Positions 11,331 through 21,730 of a DNA stretch of 64,000 nucleotides are shown piece by piece. The notes beneath the pieces are model-generated. The model was given only the letters and a program-made list of their open reading frames with translations, did no database searches and had not been told where the DNA came from. Every line of letters begins with the position of its first letter. Within the stretch, counting starts at the first letter, position 1. The translations under genes were made by a program, and so were the position numbers. The DNA lies in NCBI GenBank assembly GCA_003194525.1, contig NBIV01000003.1:372001-436000 (forward strand), written 5' to 3'. This DNA is from Gracilariopsis chorda (taxonomy: Eukaryota; Rhodophyta; Florideophyceae; Gracilariales; Gracilariaceae).

Positions 11331-12440
11331 TAACTCAACATGCAAATAAAATATGAAAATTAAACGGAGAACAACAACCCCAATCCCAAATAGACTTCAT
11401 CGAAATTTCTTAAAACAGCGGGTGACCAAAGACATATTTCGGTGGTCACTGGAAGCCAGAATCCCAGCTTCTGATCAGAAACTCCGGATGTGACGTGATT
11501 TCTGTAGAGCGATACATATGCGCATACCTTGTGGGCGAAGTAAAACCTGTATGATTCAGTATCGAAGTGGCATCTGCCTACCTTGGTTATGAGTGGTACC
11601 TTAAAACATTTTGGGTGACATTTGATACAAATTACATTTTGGTATTCCTGGAACCTTTGTGAGGGATTTTTATGATATATGTAATAGATGGACGCGTTAT
11701 CATCATACGGGTTTTATTGGTCGTGGGAATGATTCACACGTGTCGTATTGTGCCCTTGCCAGCCCTACCGCTCAGTGACCACAAACGTGTGGCCCACCCA
11801 TGTTGCACTCTACAGTAGTAGTATGCCTAGTTCTATTGTGACAACTAGTATTTAGGAAAGAATGGCCTTGCCGTTTTGCTATAAAGTAAAGTTAGGCCAT
11901 GAATTAGCTCTGACTATATCTCCTGCGCAAAAGTTCCCGCTCTATCTTGTGGTTTTACCATGTTTGGTTTCGTTATACCCAGCTGCAAAGTAAAAACTAA
12001 CTATTGATTTGTTTTATCTTGCGGGTTTCCTCATTGTTCATTGTTTTACCTTATTAGCTTATTTTGGTAATGAGTAGTCGTTTGAGTTATTATTGAGTTT
12101 TACAGTGCTGGTTTAATTAGCGACACCCTCCACCACCGGGTCTTTTTTATCTTTTCGCACAACGTACTGGGTTATACCTTTTCTTTGTTTTGTTCCCAAT
12201 TTGTTTCTTTTTTACTTTAGATTCTCCGTGACCGACCTGGAACACCAAAAACACGGATCTGTGCACTACTTTGACCCTTTGGTAACCAATTTCTCGGGGA
12301 CAAATCCCTCAGTATAGCCAGAAGCCACCACGGTTTTACCTCTAAACACCCTGTAGTGGGGAGAGCTCTGTCGCTGTGCCGTACTTGTCACTTGTGAAAT
12401 GCGAATTTTGTTCTCTCCGCTCCCAAAAAGGTGACGTTCA
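11331..12440. other. AT-rich stretch without recognised features
   Basis: No open frame of useful length, no terminal repeats and no similarity to other parts of the window were seen. The sequence is rich in TTTTG and TATT words and becomes GC-rich at about 12440, where the host-gene neighbourhood starts. Confidence 0.5.
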
Positions 12441-12443
12441 TTG

Positions 12444-12716
12444 ATGGTGGCTCGACGCGATGGCGGCGAGGCGGTTGCGAAAATGCCGGAGCCGTCGGTG
12501 GCAGGGCCCGCACGACACAAACGCCGCGTCGTTGACGGCGAGCGCGCCGCACGTGAGGCTCAGATGACGCCGTCTTGCGAATTGGTAAAAATATTTTTTA
12601 GTTTGAAGATTCAAAACGTACGCGCCACGTGGATGATGTGCTCCCTGGCGAAAATCGGATCAACGATGAGATGTTTGGCGCCCTTCACCAACCAATGCCT
12701 GGATGGTCGGCGATGA
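12444..12716 (+). CDS. Possible short exon or small gene, GC-rich (unassigned)
   Basis: An ATG at 12444 opens 90 codons. The first ~45 are GC-rich, Ala/Arg/Glu-rich and differ sharply from the AT-rich sequence upstream. After codon ~48 the composition changes at a GT (ttggtaaaaat, near 12583), so a splice donor is possible. I recognise no domain. It ends 78 bp short of the peroxidase stop on the opposite strand, so the two would be convergent. It may be chance. Confidence 0.2.
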   Translation: MVARRDGGEAVAKMPEPSVAGPARHKRRVVDGERAAREAQMTPSCELVKIFFSLKIQNVRATWMMCSLAKIGSTMRCLAPFTNQCLDGRR

Positions 12717-12793
12717 AGTTATGATCGGTTCCGTTGCACTTCTATCAATCGTCGAGCTTTGTCTGAGCGCCTGAACACGCAAAGTTTCAGCTA

Positions 12794-13871
12794 TCAGCGC
12801 GATGCGAACGGGGTACCAACACTGACCATCTTCTTGTAAGACGCGGCAAATTGCGCGAAGAACGCCGCCTCATCAGCCCCAAACTTTCGCACCAGAGCAA
12901 GTGTTTTTGGGTCGTCCAGCAGGTGCATGTCACTAGGCAGCTGGAAGTTAGGCCGGTCCGGTGGCCCAGTCGTGGTGGGCAGATTCCGCTCACGTCTATC
13001 CTGGTACCACAGTAAGTTTTTGAAGTAGCTGCACGAAAACACACAGGGAACAGAAAGCAGTCAAATGTCGTCGTCAGTTGTAAAGCTACAGTCAGAAGCA
13101 TCCGCTGGGAGGGCGCGCGACAGACACGTACTCGTTCTTAAATCGATTCGGTTCTGCGACAAACGGTCCTCCGCCACCAACCTTCCCCAACGTATGCGCG
13201 CCGGAAAGCGCCACAAGATCCGCATCATCGAATCCCCTCGGTACGAATCGGGCGCGAAGTTCATCCACAGTCTCAGAAAGCACCGGAAGTGCGCCGCGTG
13301 GATCCTCGACTTCAGCCTGATCTCTTCCGAGACGAACGTCAATGTGCGGGCCACCGGTGGCTTCCACTGCCTCGGCGCCTGCCACAGCCACCACGTCTCC
13401 CCAACCTAGCCCTATAGACGCCTGTATGGGACGCAGCACGTCGACGGCGCGTTGCAGCCCAAAATTCTCGCCACGATTGGTCTCCAAACGAATAGAACCG
13501 TTGGCACCCCCTTTGCCGGACACCAGGTCGAAGGTGAACGAGTCGTGGAAGGCGAGACGGAGCAGTGTGGCTGCCATAGTAGGATCAGCGCTGATTGCCG
13601 CACGCACAGCTCTGCGGAGAGACTGTGCTTGCGCCTCGCGCGTTGCGGGCGGAGAGGATGTGGCGGGAAGAGTGGTTGCGGCTTGAGATGTTTTCGGAAG
13701 CAGTGAGACGGAAATGGTGGACAGAGCGGCCAGTGTGAAGGAGCGGCGCGAAATGGGGGCGGCGGACATTTTGACAAAGTTTGAAGTAGCGGCGCGTGGG
13801 TTGCTAGCGATTTGGAACAACGGCTTCGGTTTGAACGCGGGAAGAGAGGACGTGGGAATGAAGGCCAACAT
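12794..13871 (-). CDS. Thylakoid-lumen class I haem peroxidase (ascorbate peroxidase-like), two exons
   Basis: Exons 13871-13132 and 13028-12794 give 324 residues. The first 34 residues look like a chloroplast transit peptide with an early Phe (MLAF). Residues 41-64 hold a twin-arginine signal (SRRSFTLAAL, cleavage after SQA), so the enzyme should be exported to the thylakoid lumen. The haem fold follows: distal Arg105 and His109 in RLAFHD, GGANGSIR at 121-128, TGGP near 172, proximal His226 in LSGAHTLG, FKNDYFKNLL across the splice, and LPSDMHLL plus ADEAAFFAQF near the end. It would use H2O2 with a small reductant. Two positions differ from textbook ascorbate peroxidase: Phe replaces the distal Trp (AFHD), and the GPW tryptophan that carries the radical in cytochrome c peroxidase is Phe (GPF). 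The in-frame codon at 14054 is less likely as start because the 13871 ATG gives a proper bipartite presequence. Family certain; substrate unproven. Confidence 0.88.
13029..13131 (-). other. Intron of the peroxidase gene (103 bp)
   Basis: The donor is GTACGTG at 13131 and the acceptor is TTTTCGTGCAG ending at 13029. Splicing joins GA to C, giving Asp247 in the conserved FKNDYFK block and keeping the frame. A stop would otherwise follow exon 1 within a few dozen codons. The match to the peroxidase family on both sides makes this junction secure. Confidence 0.85.
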
Positions 13872-15160
13872 TGTGAGGGATGCGCCGTGGACGGTGAGGG
13901 AGTCGGTGAGAATGGACGGATGACTTGCTCGCATCGGAGTTTGAAGGAAGGAAGACTTTGACTTGGTTTTAAGAGCAGGGATGGTCAACGAGACCAGCCA
14001 CCCACCCAGTGCGTGCGTGACTGGCTTTGGGAGACCCGATTTGAGCGCCAACAACTAGGCGACGGAGTAGGGCAGATTGGAAATTAATGTGAGGATGAAG
14101 AGATCTGAATGATCTGAAGATATCGTGTCAGGGTTTCACAAATATCTCAACACTGGCGAATGGGGAGCATTTTTATATCTTAAAAACATCTCCCATTTGC
14201 GCCAAATTCATACCCTGCACTCTGTCTAGAGACACTACTCTCTCTAGCTAGTAGCTTGCGACGTGATTGCTCTAATCCCCTGATCCCCCGCTCTCCCTCT
14301 AGGTTCAGTCATTACGTCATGCAGTGATCCGCGGCTGCCTCCGTTCTGGAGGCTGTTCTGCACAAGCAGCGCAACGTCTGAACGTTCACATTTGCAAACA
14401 GCAAACACACTCTCAGCACAAGTACTCGGCGCTGGTCGACAACCTCCTCTCGCGCACGCAACTTCGCCGCGATGTCGGCGCCACTGCGCCTTTCATTCAC
14501 CCACTTTCTGCGCCAAGCCATGCGACGAAATTGACGTGAGCACGCCGCCTACGCGAGGCGGCGCTGCGCGCACAAGTGCTGCAGCCTCATCGCTCACGCT
14601 GCGCGCGGGCGCGCGCGGGCGCGCACGATAGCACCCGCAGTCGTTGTTCGTGTTGAGCCCTTGGTGCGCTTCCACGCTATTGGCTGCTTCTTCGACGACT
14701 CGGGACGTTTCCAAGATTTTGACACGCCGCAAATAGAGGCTCGTATCTTTCACAGATAGCGGCCCAAATACGCTAATACGCACTACGTGTCACACAAGGA
14801 ATACTATAGTCTACGTGTACGACGTAATGCCTTCCAGCGCCCTGGGCAATTAAGCAAAAAACTACCCGGGCATGTGTAACCGTGCCCTCAACTCCCTCCT
14901 GCATAGCTATCTCGTACCGGCCATGTTGTCGCAAAATACTCGAAAACCACAGCATATTATTACTTCAGCACACTTATTGTTCACCTTTTTTTTTCGTACT
15001 GTGCTGGGGCTATGCGGGACCAAGATCGTATGCAACTCTGAGCTCCGGATCAGGATCATACATTTAACTATCATAATGAATTCTGTGAGAAGAAGGGTCG
15101 ACGTCCTAGGGCTTTGTAACGGCGCTCATAAGTGAGGTGGAATCCCAAGTTGTAGCTCAG
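13872..15160. promoter_or_regulatory. Upstream region of the peroxidase gene, with a GC-rich block
   Basis: The presumed promoter lies immediately above 13871 on the minus strand, but no clear TATA box was found. A GC-rich block at 14320-14640 contains a perfect 8-bp stem hairpin (14543-14550 with 14556-14563) and an alternating GC run near 14606-14630 that could adopt Z-DNA. Several short frames cross it; none has a recognisable domain. It might be the promoter or 5' exon of a second, leftward or rightward gene. Confidence 0.3.
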
Positions 15161-15215
15161 GATTACAGGACTTCAGTAGACAAAGATAACAACCAAGAGG
15201 CAAACGAAATTATTT

Positions 15216-15530
15216 ATGGAGGTTACAAAAAAGGTCAAGTTGGCCTCGTCGATTCTAGTCTCTACGATTGGAATATCTCTTGTCCGAGGATCTGCGGAAT
15301 TGTTGACTGACGCGCGTAATGCCCACATAGATAGATCTATCTTACAGCAGATGAATGGCTTCCACGTTGTTGCGGCGTCGTTTCTCACACACAACATGGG
15401 TTGGTATAAAAAGGGTGTTTCAGCCCTACAACCGGTTGTGTTGTACAGTCTCTTCGAGATGGATAGTGCGGGTGGCACAACGTGCTTCGGTGGAGTGGCT
15501 GAAGATCAAATAAATCTTGTTTCCAACTGA
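15216..15530 (+). other. Unassigned 104-codon open frame
   Basis: A frame from 15216 to 15530 has a balanced composition (SSILVSTIGISLVRGSAELL at the N-terminus) but no domain I recognise. The opposite strand is also open over most of it, which is common by chance at this length. It lies between the GC-rich block and the copia LTR. It may be a fragment of a decayed gene. Confidence 0.15.
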
Positions 15531-15814
15531 ATTAAGCGTCTCACTGATTGGCTGAAAACAGAATTGTCTTGAAAGAAATATAGAACTGCCAGAAACGCGT
15601 TGCGATCACTAGCTACGGCTTCGTACCTTTTATTCAGGCGATCTCTGTCAAACACTTCAGTAGTCTCACCAAAGAGAAATATGATCCTGATCATGGGCTC
15701 ACCTGTAGGAAATACTACTGATAGTTGGGCAAAGTGACAAAGTGTGGCAAGATGAAAGTCTAGGCTGAGTGAAAGCTAAAGGAGCGCTTCAGAAGATGCC
15801 CAAAGTGGCATCAT

Positions 15815-16210
15815 TATGTAAATTTCCTGATCAAGACGTAATTGCTTTATCCTTCGGAGTCCCCTGCTCTTTCGCTTCCTTCTCTGGCCCTGGTCGGGCG
15901 CGAGCGGGGTTCTTATAGCGCCGTGCCCTTCGAACAGAAGCCTCTCGGCAAAGTAATTATCTAGCTATCCTCTCCCAGAGTTCGTACTACTAGTTGCACT
16001 AATGCTACTCATTGAACAAAACTCCACACAGGGGCATGTGCAAAAAAGGCCAACAGGGAGCCGCCACGTCGAATGTGTGACAAATTTCGTGGTGTGTTTT
16101 AGTGGAAAGTACGGTACCGAATGCATGAACCACGTAGATATTACTTAAAGGCAACAACTGGATTACACACGCAACTCCGCAAGCTTCGCCGTGTTCATTT
16201 GCCTTCCATA
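15815..16210 (-). repeat. 3' LTR of the GalEa-like copia element
   Basis: Read on the minus strand it starts TATGGAAGGC and ends TTTACATA, giving TATG...CATA terminal inverted repeats instead of plain TG...CA. The minus strand has CTATAAG near 15920, a TATA-box candidate. It is preceded on the minus strand by the purine tract GAAGAGGAAGTGG (about 16211-16225). ATCAT (15810-15814) is its outer target duplication. Confidence 0.9.
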
Positions 16211-17000
16211 CCACTTCCTCTTCGTAGTCTTGTTATCCAGTTGCTCTGCAAGAGCTAGTAGGTAGAGCCTTAGACAGGTATATTGACACTTTTCCATCGT
16301 GTAACATCAGCTCAAGTGTGCTTGCCATAGGACTATCAAACATAGTCAACGGATCTGCAAAACTGCACGTTTCAGGTAGCCATATCATTCGATCGATTTT
16401 CTTAGTCCCGAAATCGTAGCGTATGACACTAATATCGCAACGGATTAATCGATCAGCAGCGTTACAGCAGGTAGAAAGGGTTCGATACAAATCCTTTAAG
16501 TAAGTCGACTACTATCCACACCTGAACTTCAATCCCTAGCATTTTCTGGTAAGCCTGAGCTAAAAGCTTTCCTTCGTCGATAGCCCCTCCTGCGGCCAAA
16601 ATCTCGGCAGATTCAATAGATCTGACAGGGCGACGTGATTTATGTGAACCCCATGCAACTGTGAAACTCAGTACCTTCTTCTAGGTAGCCAAGCAATAAT
16701 CCAGCTACGTATCCCAGTTCTTCATGGTCAGTAGTCCGACTTGCATCCACAAAAACTAATAAGGAAGGCCTGCAATCCTTGGCCTTGTCTGGTCTAGTAT
16801 AGGTAACACACGTGAAGCGCTGCTTTAAACCCTTCAGTACGTTCAATTGCGTAAACAAGTCTTTCACAGTCGGTAGACGTCCTTGCTGCTGCAGCAGACT
16901 CGCAACAAGTGCACAAAAAGATGATGCTGCTATTCCAAGCCATCTGATGGAGCTATTGAGTGACCTAAAGCTTTTGAGCTCAATAGTAGTCACTGGTTGG
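16211..17000 (-). pseudogene. Copia RNase H and RT connection domain
   Basis: From 16993 the frame reads SIRWLGIAASSFCALVASLLQQ and then LLVFVDASRTTDHEELGYVAGLL, the first Asp-containing strand of RNase H. The end (16490-16233) has SVIRYDFGTKKIDRMIW, FADPLTMFDSP and LELMLHDGKVSIY, the typical last strand and C-terminus of this copia branch. A frameshift near 16640 and a frame change near 16500 break it. It finishes just before the purine tract and the LTR. Confidence 0.75.
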
Positions 17001-17014
17001 TCCTGTTCTTTGCG

Positions 17015-17623
17015 TCACAATCGATCGACGATGGGCACCGCAAAGCCATGTAGCTTCTGATCTCCAGTTATCGTAATGCTGTGATCTTCACGCTGCAATA
17101 CTTCTAGGCCGTAAAACAGTATTATGCCCGGTCCAAATACAATTGCTCCAAGTTTGTACTGTTCTTTCATTCTTTTGATTACGGCCGACAGACGTTCTCT
17201 TTCACCTGCGAATAAAACGTCGTCAACCACTTTCACCGCCCAAACTGCCAGCTTCCCATTCATCTTCGTATAGAACAGTTGAGGTATATACACGAGTTAT
17301 GTGAACCCAATATGTCTCAAACATGTATCACTGATTTCTTGCCATCTAGCTCCAGCATTGACCAATCCCTAGGCTGCGGCTAATAGGAGGCAGTACATCC
17401 TAGTCCGTGTTTGGCACTCGCGGGGGGGTATGACGCAGACATCTCGCGCTGCAGGAGATTGCAGGAAGGCGCTTTTGAAATCAATTTTGGCCAGAGTCCA
17501 TTTTAGAATCACCGATATAGAGAGCAATATGCGAATGCCGACTGGAGGGTAGGTTGCTGATTCGGTTCGTAAAGAATCTTTCTCCTTATCCTTGTAGCCG
17601 TGAACAGCAATTCTTGCTTTCAT
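17015..17623 (-). pseudogene. Copia reverse transcriptase
   Basis: The N-terminal block (17623-17369) reads KARIAVHGYKD, SATYPPVGIRILLS and KIDFKSAFLQSP, the copia RT signature with the first catalytic Asp. The palm continues at 17293-17015 with WAVKVVDDVLFAG (VVDD in place of YVDD) and LGAIVFGPG. Frames change near 17370-17300. The D-D pair of the active site is still present. Confidence 0.8.
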
Positions 17624-18290
17624 GGATAGTGTTTCATCGTCACATTTTTCACCTTGTGGAACACATGACTAGTGATGACATTTGCACCTTCCGGAATATA
17701 GTCAATGGGTATTTCGCGAGCAATGCGCTTGAATGCCTTTTCTTCACGGTCGTATGGGTTCTGCGTAACAAATGGTGGCATTACCTGAGCTTCGTGTAAC
17801 ATGAATTCTGATGACCCAAAAGCTTGGTAATAGATACGGATGGTTTCCTTCTCAGCGCTCTGAAGTTCCTGTCCCGGTGACAGCTGCACTTCCTTTGCTT
17901 TCATCGTACTTTAACTGGTTGGTTTCTGCAGTACCTCGTTGAGTATCATCTTCGTCCAAAATTTTCCACGTTTGATCTTGGAGACGAAGGTTTTCTCTCT
18001 GTCCGTCTGTGTATTGTATGCTGTAGTTGTCTGTTCGCGAATGGTGCTTTGATATTGTACCTTCATAGTACGTATCATCCAATGGCCAGTAGACGCCGAT
18101 TTGGTCGCTGCATCTTTGGTTCTCTGCTGGTCCACGTTCATAGTCTCCTCGCGTCCTGTGCTGCCAAAGTCTGCATCAGAGCTCGTTTTTCTCGGTTTGG
18201 GGGTTGTCTGTAAGAGAGGAGCAATATCGACAATTGAACTTCACGTTTACACAGTGCAACGATGGAAGCTCTGCTTCTCATCATCTTGAT
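17624..18290 (-). pseudogene. Linker between copia integrase and RT
   Basis: Frames at 18082-17852 and 17904-17620 include YEGTISKHHSRTDNYSIQY and EREIPIDYIPEG-like text (IAREIPIDYIPEGANVITSH), which fits the variable segment between integrase and RT of copia polyproteins. A small Tudor/SH3-like look of the first piece (DDTYYEGTI) is noted without weight. Several frame changes. Confidence 0.45.
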
Positions 18291-18407
18291 ACCAAAAGCC
18301 GTTCCTCTTACAGGAAGGGTTTTGGTATTTGAATTCTATTGAGCGATATGAATTTGAAATGAACGGGTGCTAGGTAATACTATAAGGAGTCGTCACGTAA
18401 TACTATA

Positions 18408-19298
18408 TTACATTGTCTGTGTCTCACTGTCATGTTCCTGTGTGATATTTTCCCTAACTTCTGCTAAGCTTCTGTCAAGATCATCGATTGCATCTTGCAC
18501 AGTAGCAGCTAGCTCATTCTCGATTATTGCGGGTCTGACATCTTTCATGGCTGCCTTCACCCTTCGCCCTTTTTTTGGTACCATTACTGTTCTGCTGTCC
18601 AAATCGGAGGAGAGAATGGTTCTCGGCTGTGTCAATTTCCATCTCCTCTCGTTCTGCTGCTTGACTAAGATTTGAACGCTGTCTCCAATAGCCACTGGGA
18701 ATTCTTTCACGGCCTTAGAACGCAAAATGAGCGTAAGTTTGCGCTTTGCTAGAATCTTGTGATGAGCCTGAAGCAAATCTTGGGGAAGTGGTTTTGGTGT
18801 GCTTCCTCGCTCTATCGGTCGTGTATACCCCTTTGCGAGCTCGTGCGCTGACATGACGTGGCTACCATACAAATTATTTGAAACCCTTATCGTCTGCTGT
18901 ACCAATAAGGCTGCAGAGCATTCTGATTTCATAGTAGTGTCCGAGTTCAGCCGTAGAAAAATATCACGAAGAACTCGGTGCTTCGATTCCTGCACATTCT
19001 TGTTCTGACTGCGTGGAGGGATGAGACAAACATGAATTCCCATATCGGTAAAATAATCTCGGAATATCGTATTGTCAAACGCCGGGTCCAAGAGCACGGA
19101 TTCCGGCAGCCAGAATGCTGAGATCCATGTCGTGTCGAATGCCAAGATGGCGTTTTTCATTGAGGTATCCTCGACCAGAGCTCCTGTAGAATATCTTGAT
19201 GCAGTTTCCATGACTTGTGCTACACAGTTGTTATCAAGAAATAAGTGATCAATGCACACTACTTGGTTAAACTCCCTTTTCATGCTACTGAGAGACAC
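18408..19298 (-). CDS. Copia integrase (297 codons open)
   Basis: An open frame of 296 residues carries the D,D,E integrase core: VCIDHLFLD (first Asp), VLLDPAF (second Asp) and NKNVQESKHRVLRD (Glu). The C-terminal third is a basic domain with VAIGDSVQILVKQQN and a charged tail. The enzyme would join element cDNA ends to chromosomal DNA. It is the best-preserved part of this copy. It is normally part of one polyprotein, so the first Met is not a real start. Confidence 0.75.
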   Translation of the reverse strand: MSLSSMKREFNQVVCIDHLFLDNNCVAQVMETASRYSTGALVEDTSMKNAILAFDTTWISAFWLPESVLLDPAFDNTIFRDYFTDMGIHVCLIPPRSQNKNVQESKHRVLRDIFLRLNSDTTMKSECSAALLVQQTIRVSNNLYGSHVMSAHELAKGYTRPIERGSTPKPLPQDLLQAHHKILAKRKLTLILRSKAVKEFPVAIGDSVQILVKQQNERRWKLTQPRTILSSDLDSRTVMVPKKGRRVKAAMKDVRPAIIENELAATVQDAIDDLDRSLAEVRENITQEHDSETQTM

Positions 19299-19774
19299 AT
19301 TTCTTGTTGAGGCTGTTTTTGCGGTGGTGGTGCACGCAGAGCACTTTTCGAGCTTTTGCTGGAGGTATTTGTGTACCTAATTGCTCCACAGTGTAACACT
19401 GAAACTGGAGAGGCGGCACGATGGAAGGTCTGGCTGGTTCTGAGCAGAGAACGCCAGACTTCATCTCCTTTAATAGAGTCTAATGGCTACAATCGATACA
19501 TCTAGAAGATCCTGACACTACATTACGGGACACTAACGTCGGAGACAGAGCTTGTAGTCTGTCTTCGACTGAGCTCCGTGGCCCTACAGGTACGTCTGTG
19601 TTACACACAGGTTGTTCCTCTGTAAGATTACTTTGATATCCGAGTAAGTAGAATGACCATACACGTCATGATGAACTTTGTCAACGATCTTTTGCAATTG
19701 CTCCCATGGTCGTTCCCCGCATTTATCTTCAAACTATGCGGTTGGTCAGAAATGTGCCATATCATTATAAGTGC

Positions 19775-20230
19775 TCAAATTGGCTGTGTGAGACGTAAAG
19801 GAGGTGTACGAATATCTCTGTCAATGATATTCATTGTGTCTCTCTGCCCGCCCTCAGCTTGCGGTAGTTGAAGGACGTTCTGTCCCATGTGTAGAATGTT
19901 GCAATGCTTCGTCACATTCTTTCCCACTACCCATTGGGAGGATCCTTCAATTACCAGATGTCTGATTGTGATAGTGCGACCTTCACTTGAGCGTGCGTTT
20001 AGAGTGACAGATCCAAGAATAGGCCTTGGCTCGCTTCTGTGGTTCCCTGAATCATACTGCCAGGGTGGTCGGTCTGCGACACAGTAGTGTATCGGCTGCA
20101 GCGTACCGTCCCACTCTGGGCATACTACCTTTACGAGCTGCAGTTCTTCCATTCCAATACCGCTGTACCGCGCTCCATCGTCGAATAGAGGTCTGTGTAG
20201 TTTGTCTTGGTTTCGGCCGAGGCAAACCAT
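19775..20230 (-). pseudogene. Copia aspartic protease
   Basis: The frame reads FDDGARYSGIG near its start, corresponding to the D-[ST]-G-A active site with Asp in the second place, and TIRHLVIEGSSQWVVGKNVTKHC later, the flap and the conserved glycine strand. It follows the zinc knuckle of gag and precedes integrase. Length ~150 residues matches the copia protease. The DDGA substitution may inactivate it or be a lineage feature. Confidence 0.65.
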
Positions 20231-20317
20231 GTTGAATGATAGTACATTTCGCTTGTTCTCTTCCTCCTCTGGAGGATTGTCATAGCTTGAACATCCAGGC
20301 TTGAGACTGCCATGTTC

Positions 20318-20770
20318 CTAATGATCCTGATACCAATGTCCATACCTTTTGCATTTGCAGCATTTAGTCTTCCTCTTCAGAGCCGCAATTTGTTCCGGTG
20401 TTTTTGGTTGTCTGCGAGATACAGAACTGTTACGGGCACGCACCTTTTGTAGATACGAAGAGTGGCTGGTCAACGCTGGCGATGGAGAATCTCCAGATGT
20501 TCTTGTACACTGTCGTAAAACTGAGGCGATAGCGCTGAACGACACGCTTTGCGAGTAGTCACTAGTCGATGCCCTGTATCCAGGATTCGTGCCTTGCGGT
20601 GCACAGTTAGCCAGGACAGACACTCTTTGGATGTTATCGACGTCTGAGTTTGCCAATAGGATAAATGCCACAAGTGCGTCCTATAGTTTAGCCTCGGATC
20701 TGTGTGCACTTAGTCGCGAAACTTGTGCTTGAAAACGGGATTTAAAATTCCACATACTTTCGTTTCGTCC
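20318..20770 (-). pseudogene. Copia gag, C-terminal part with zinc knuckle
   Basis: On the minus strand, WNFKSRFQAQVSRLSAHR (about 20757-20704) continues across a stop into VAFILLANSDVDN and ends in CCKCKRYGHWYQDH (near 20345), a CX2CX4HX4H version of the gag knuckle. The upstream half lies beyond the LINE at 24946-25304; the frame can be followed across the target-site repeat. Confidence 0.7.
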
Positions 20771-20782
20771 TCATTTAGTGTT
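20771..20782. repeat. Target-site duplication, left copy (LINE)
   Basis: TCATTTAGTGTT here and TCGTTTAGTGTT at 24946-24957 are the two copies of the 12-bp target site of the LINE, with one mismatch. Together with the split gag frame they fix both ends of the insertion. Confidence 0.8.
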
Positions 20783-20842
20783 CTTCTTTATTTTTGGGTT
20801 CAATATGTCTGATTACGGCATACTGATAGGGTTTTTTTCCCT

Positions 20843-21283
20843 TTATGAGAAAAACCTCTCTCTCCTAAGAAAGGCTAACAACTTCTGTGGCCACTGGCGG
20901 ACTATCTCCGCCAGAGTCTTACCTTTTCTCTCTGCTGCGAGAAGAAGCTCGCGTCCCTTAGAATCTGTCCACTTAGGACAACAAAGCACATAGTGTTCAG
21001 CGATGTTGATAGCGTGCCTGTTACAGTCACATTGTGATGGTTTCCCTTCTATGTAGCTTGCAACAAGGTAAGGCTTCTGCGTGTGTCCTACATAGATCTG
21101 AGACAGCGTGAATTCGGCTTTCCGCGGCGATATGATGTTTTGTAGTTCTTCTGGGACATCATTGATCAGAGGCTTGGCTCTAGAGGAAGCCATTATTCGT
21201 GCCTTGGCGTCCTCAAAGTAGACCGGTGCTCGGATTTGATCTTTCAAAGGAGTACTCAACCCTTGTTTTGCAAGGCTACCCAC
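20843..21283 (-). pseudogene. LINE C-terminal region with Cys/His motif
   Basis: It starts with SLAKQG, the last helix of RNase H, and later has CDCNRHAINIAEHYVLCCPKW, a degenerate version of the CxCx...H...CP zinc motif at the C-terminus of I-like LINEs. It follows RNase H after a stop at about 21310. The frame is open for 146 codons and ends close to the element's 3' end. Confidence 0.65.
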
Positions 21284-21319
21284 CCGTTCATTCTGCGCAA
21301 GGCCGCAGTGCCCGAATAT

Positions 21320-21712
21320 CTAAACGATATCAACCAAACAGTCTCTTTTGTCGGTGATGGAACTTAGTATTCGTGAAACAGTTTGTAAAAAAGAGGGTTG
21401 CTCTCGAAGTGAGCTCTGCAATCCATCTACCATACTTTTGGAGTCCGTTGCCAATCTGATTCGTCCTTTCCATCCTTCGTCACATCCTTGCAAAACCTTT
21501 TTAAGGGCGTGTTTTGCAGCGGTGACTTTTGCTGTGAACAAGGACACTTCCACTACAGCCGGGAGTATGGCATGATCTTGTTTAGGACAGTTCTTGTCCC
21601 ACGAGATAGTGTAGCCTGTAGCTCCTACTTTCTTCAGAAAAAGCCGCTGGTATCCCAATTCATGCCCGTTTGCATCTAGTATGATCTGGGAATCCAGATA
21701 GGAGTAGGCCAT
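21320..21712 (-). pseudogene. LINE RNase H domain
   Basis: The frame begins near IILDANGHELG (first Asp), passes a helix where Glu is expected (EVSLFTAKVTAAKHAL) and then RIRLATDSKSMVDGL (third acidic residue). The frame is stopped after DCLVDIV and resumes with HCGLAQNERV at about 21310. This is the domain that would remove the RNA strand during cDNA synthesis. Confidence 0.7.
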
Positions 21713-21730
21713 GACAAATTCATCATCATA

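Noticed and set aside
13065-13777. Several long frames on both strands across the peroxidase exon
   Set aside because: They are shadows of the GC-rich coding sequence and have no peroxidase or other motifs.
13092-14054. Longer peroxidase start at 14054 and continuation of exon 1 past the donor
   Set aside because: The start at 13871 gives a proper bipartite presequence, and the exon 1 frame after 13132 ends quickly, while splicing restores the conserved FKNDYFKNLL block.
14543-14563. Link between this GC hairpin and those at 60970-61002 (shared CGGCGCTGCGCGC)
   Set aside because: Only 13 bases in common, in GC-rich hairpin sequence where such words arise easily. Not enough to call a shared element.
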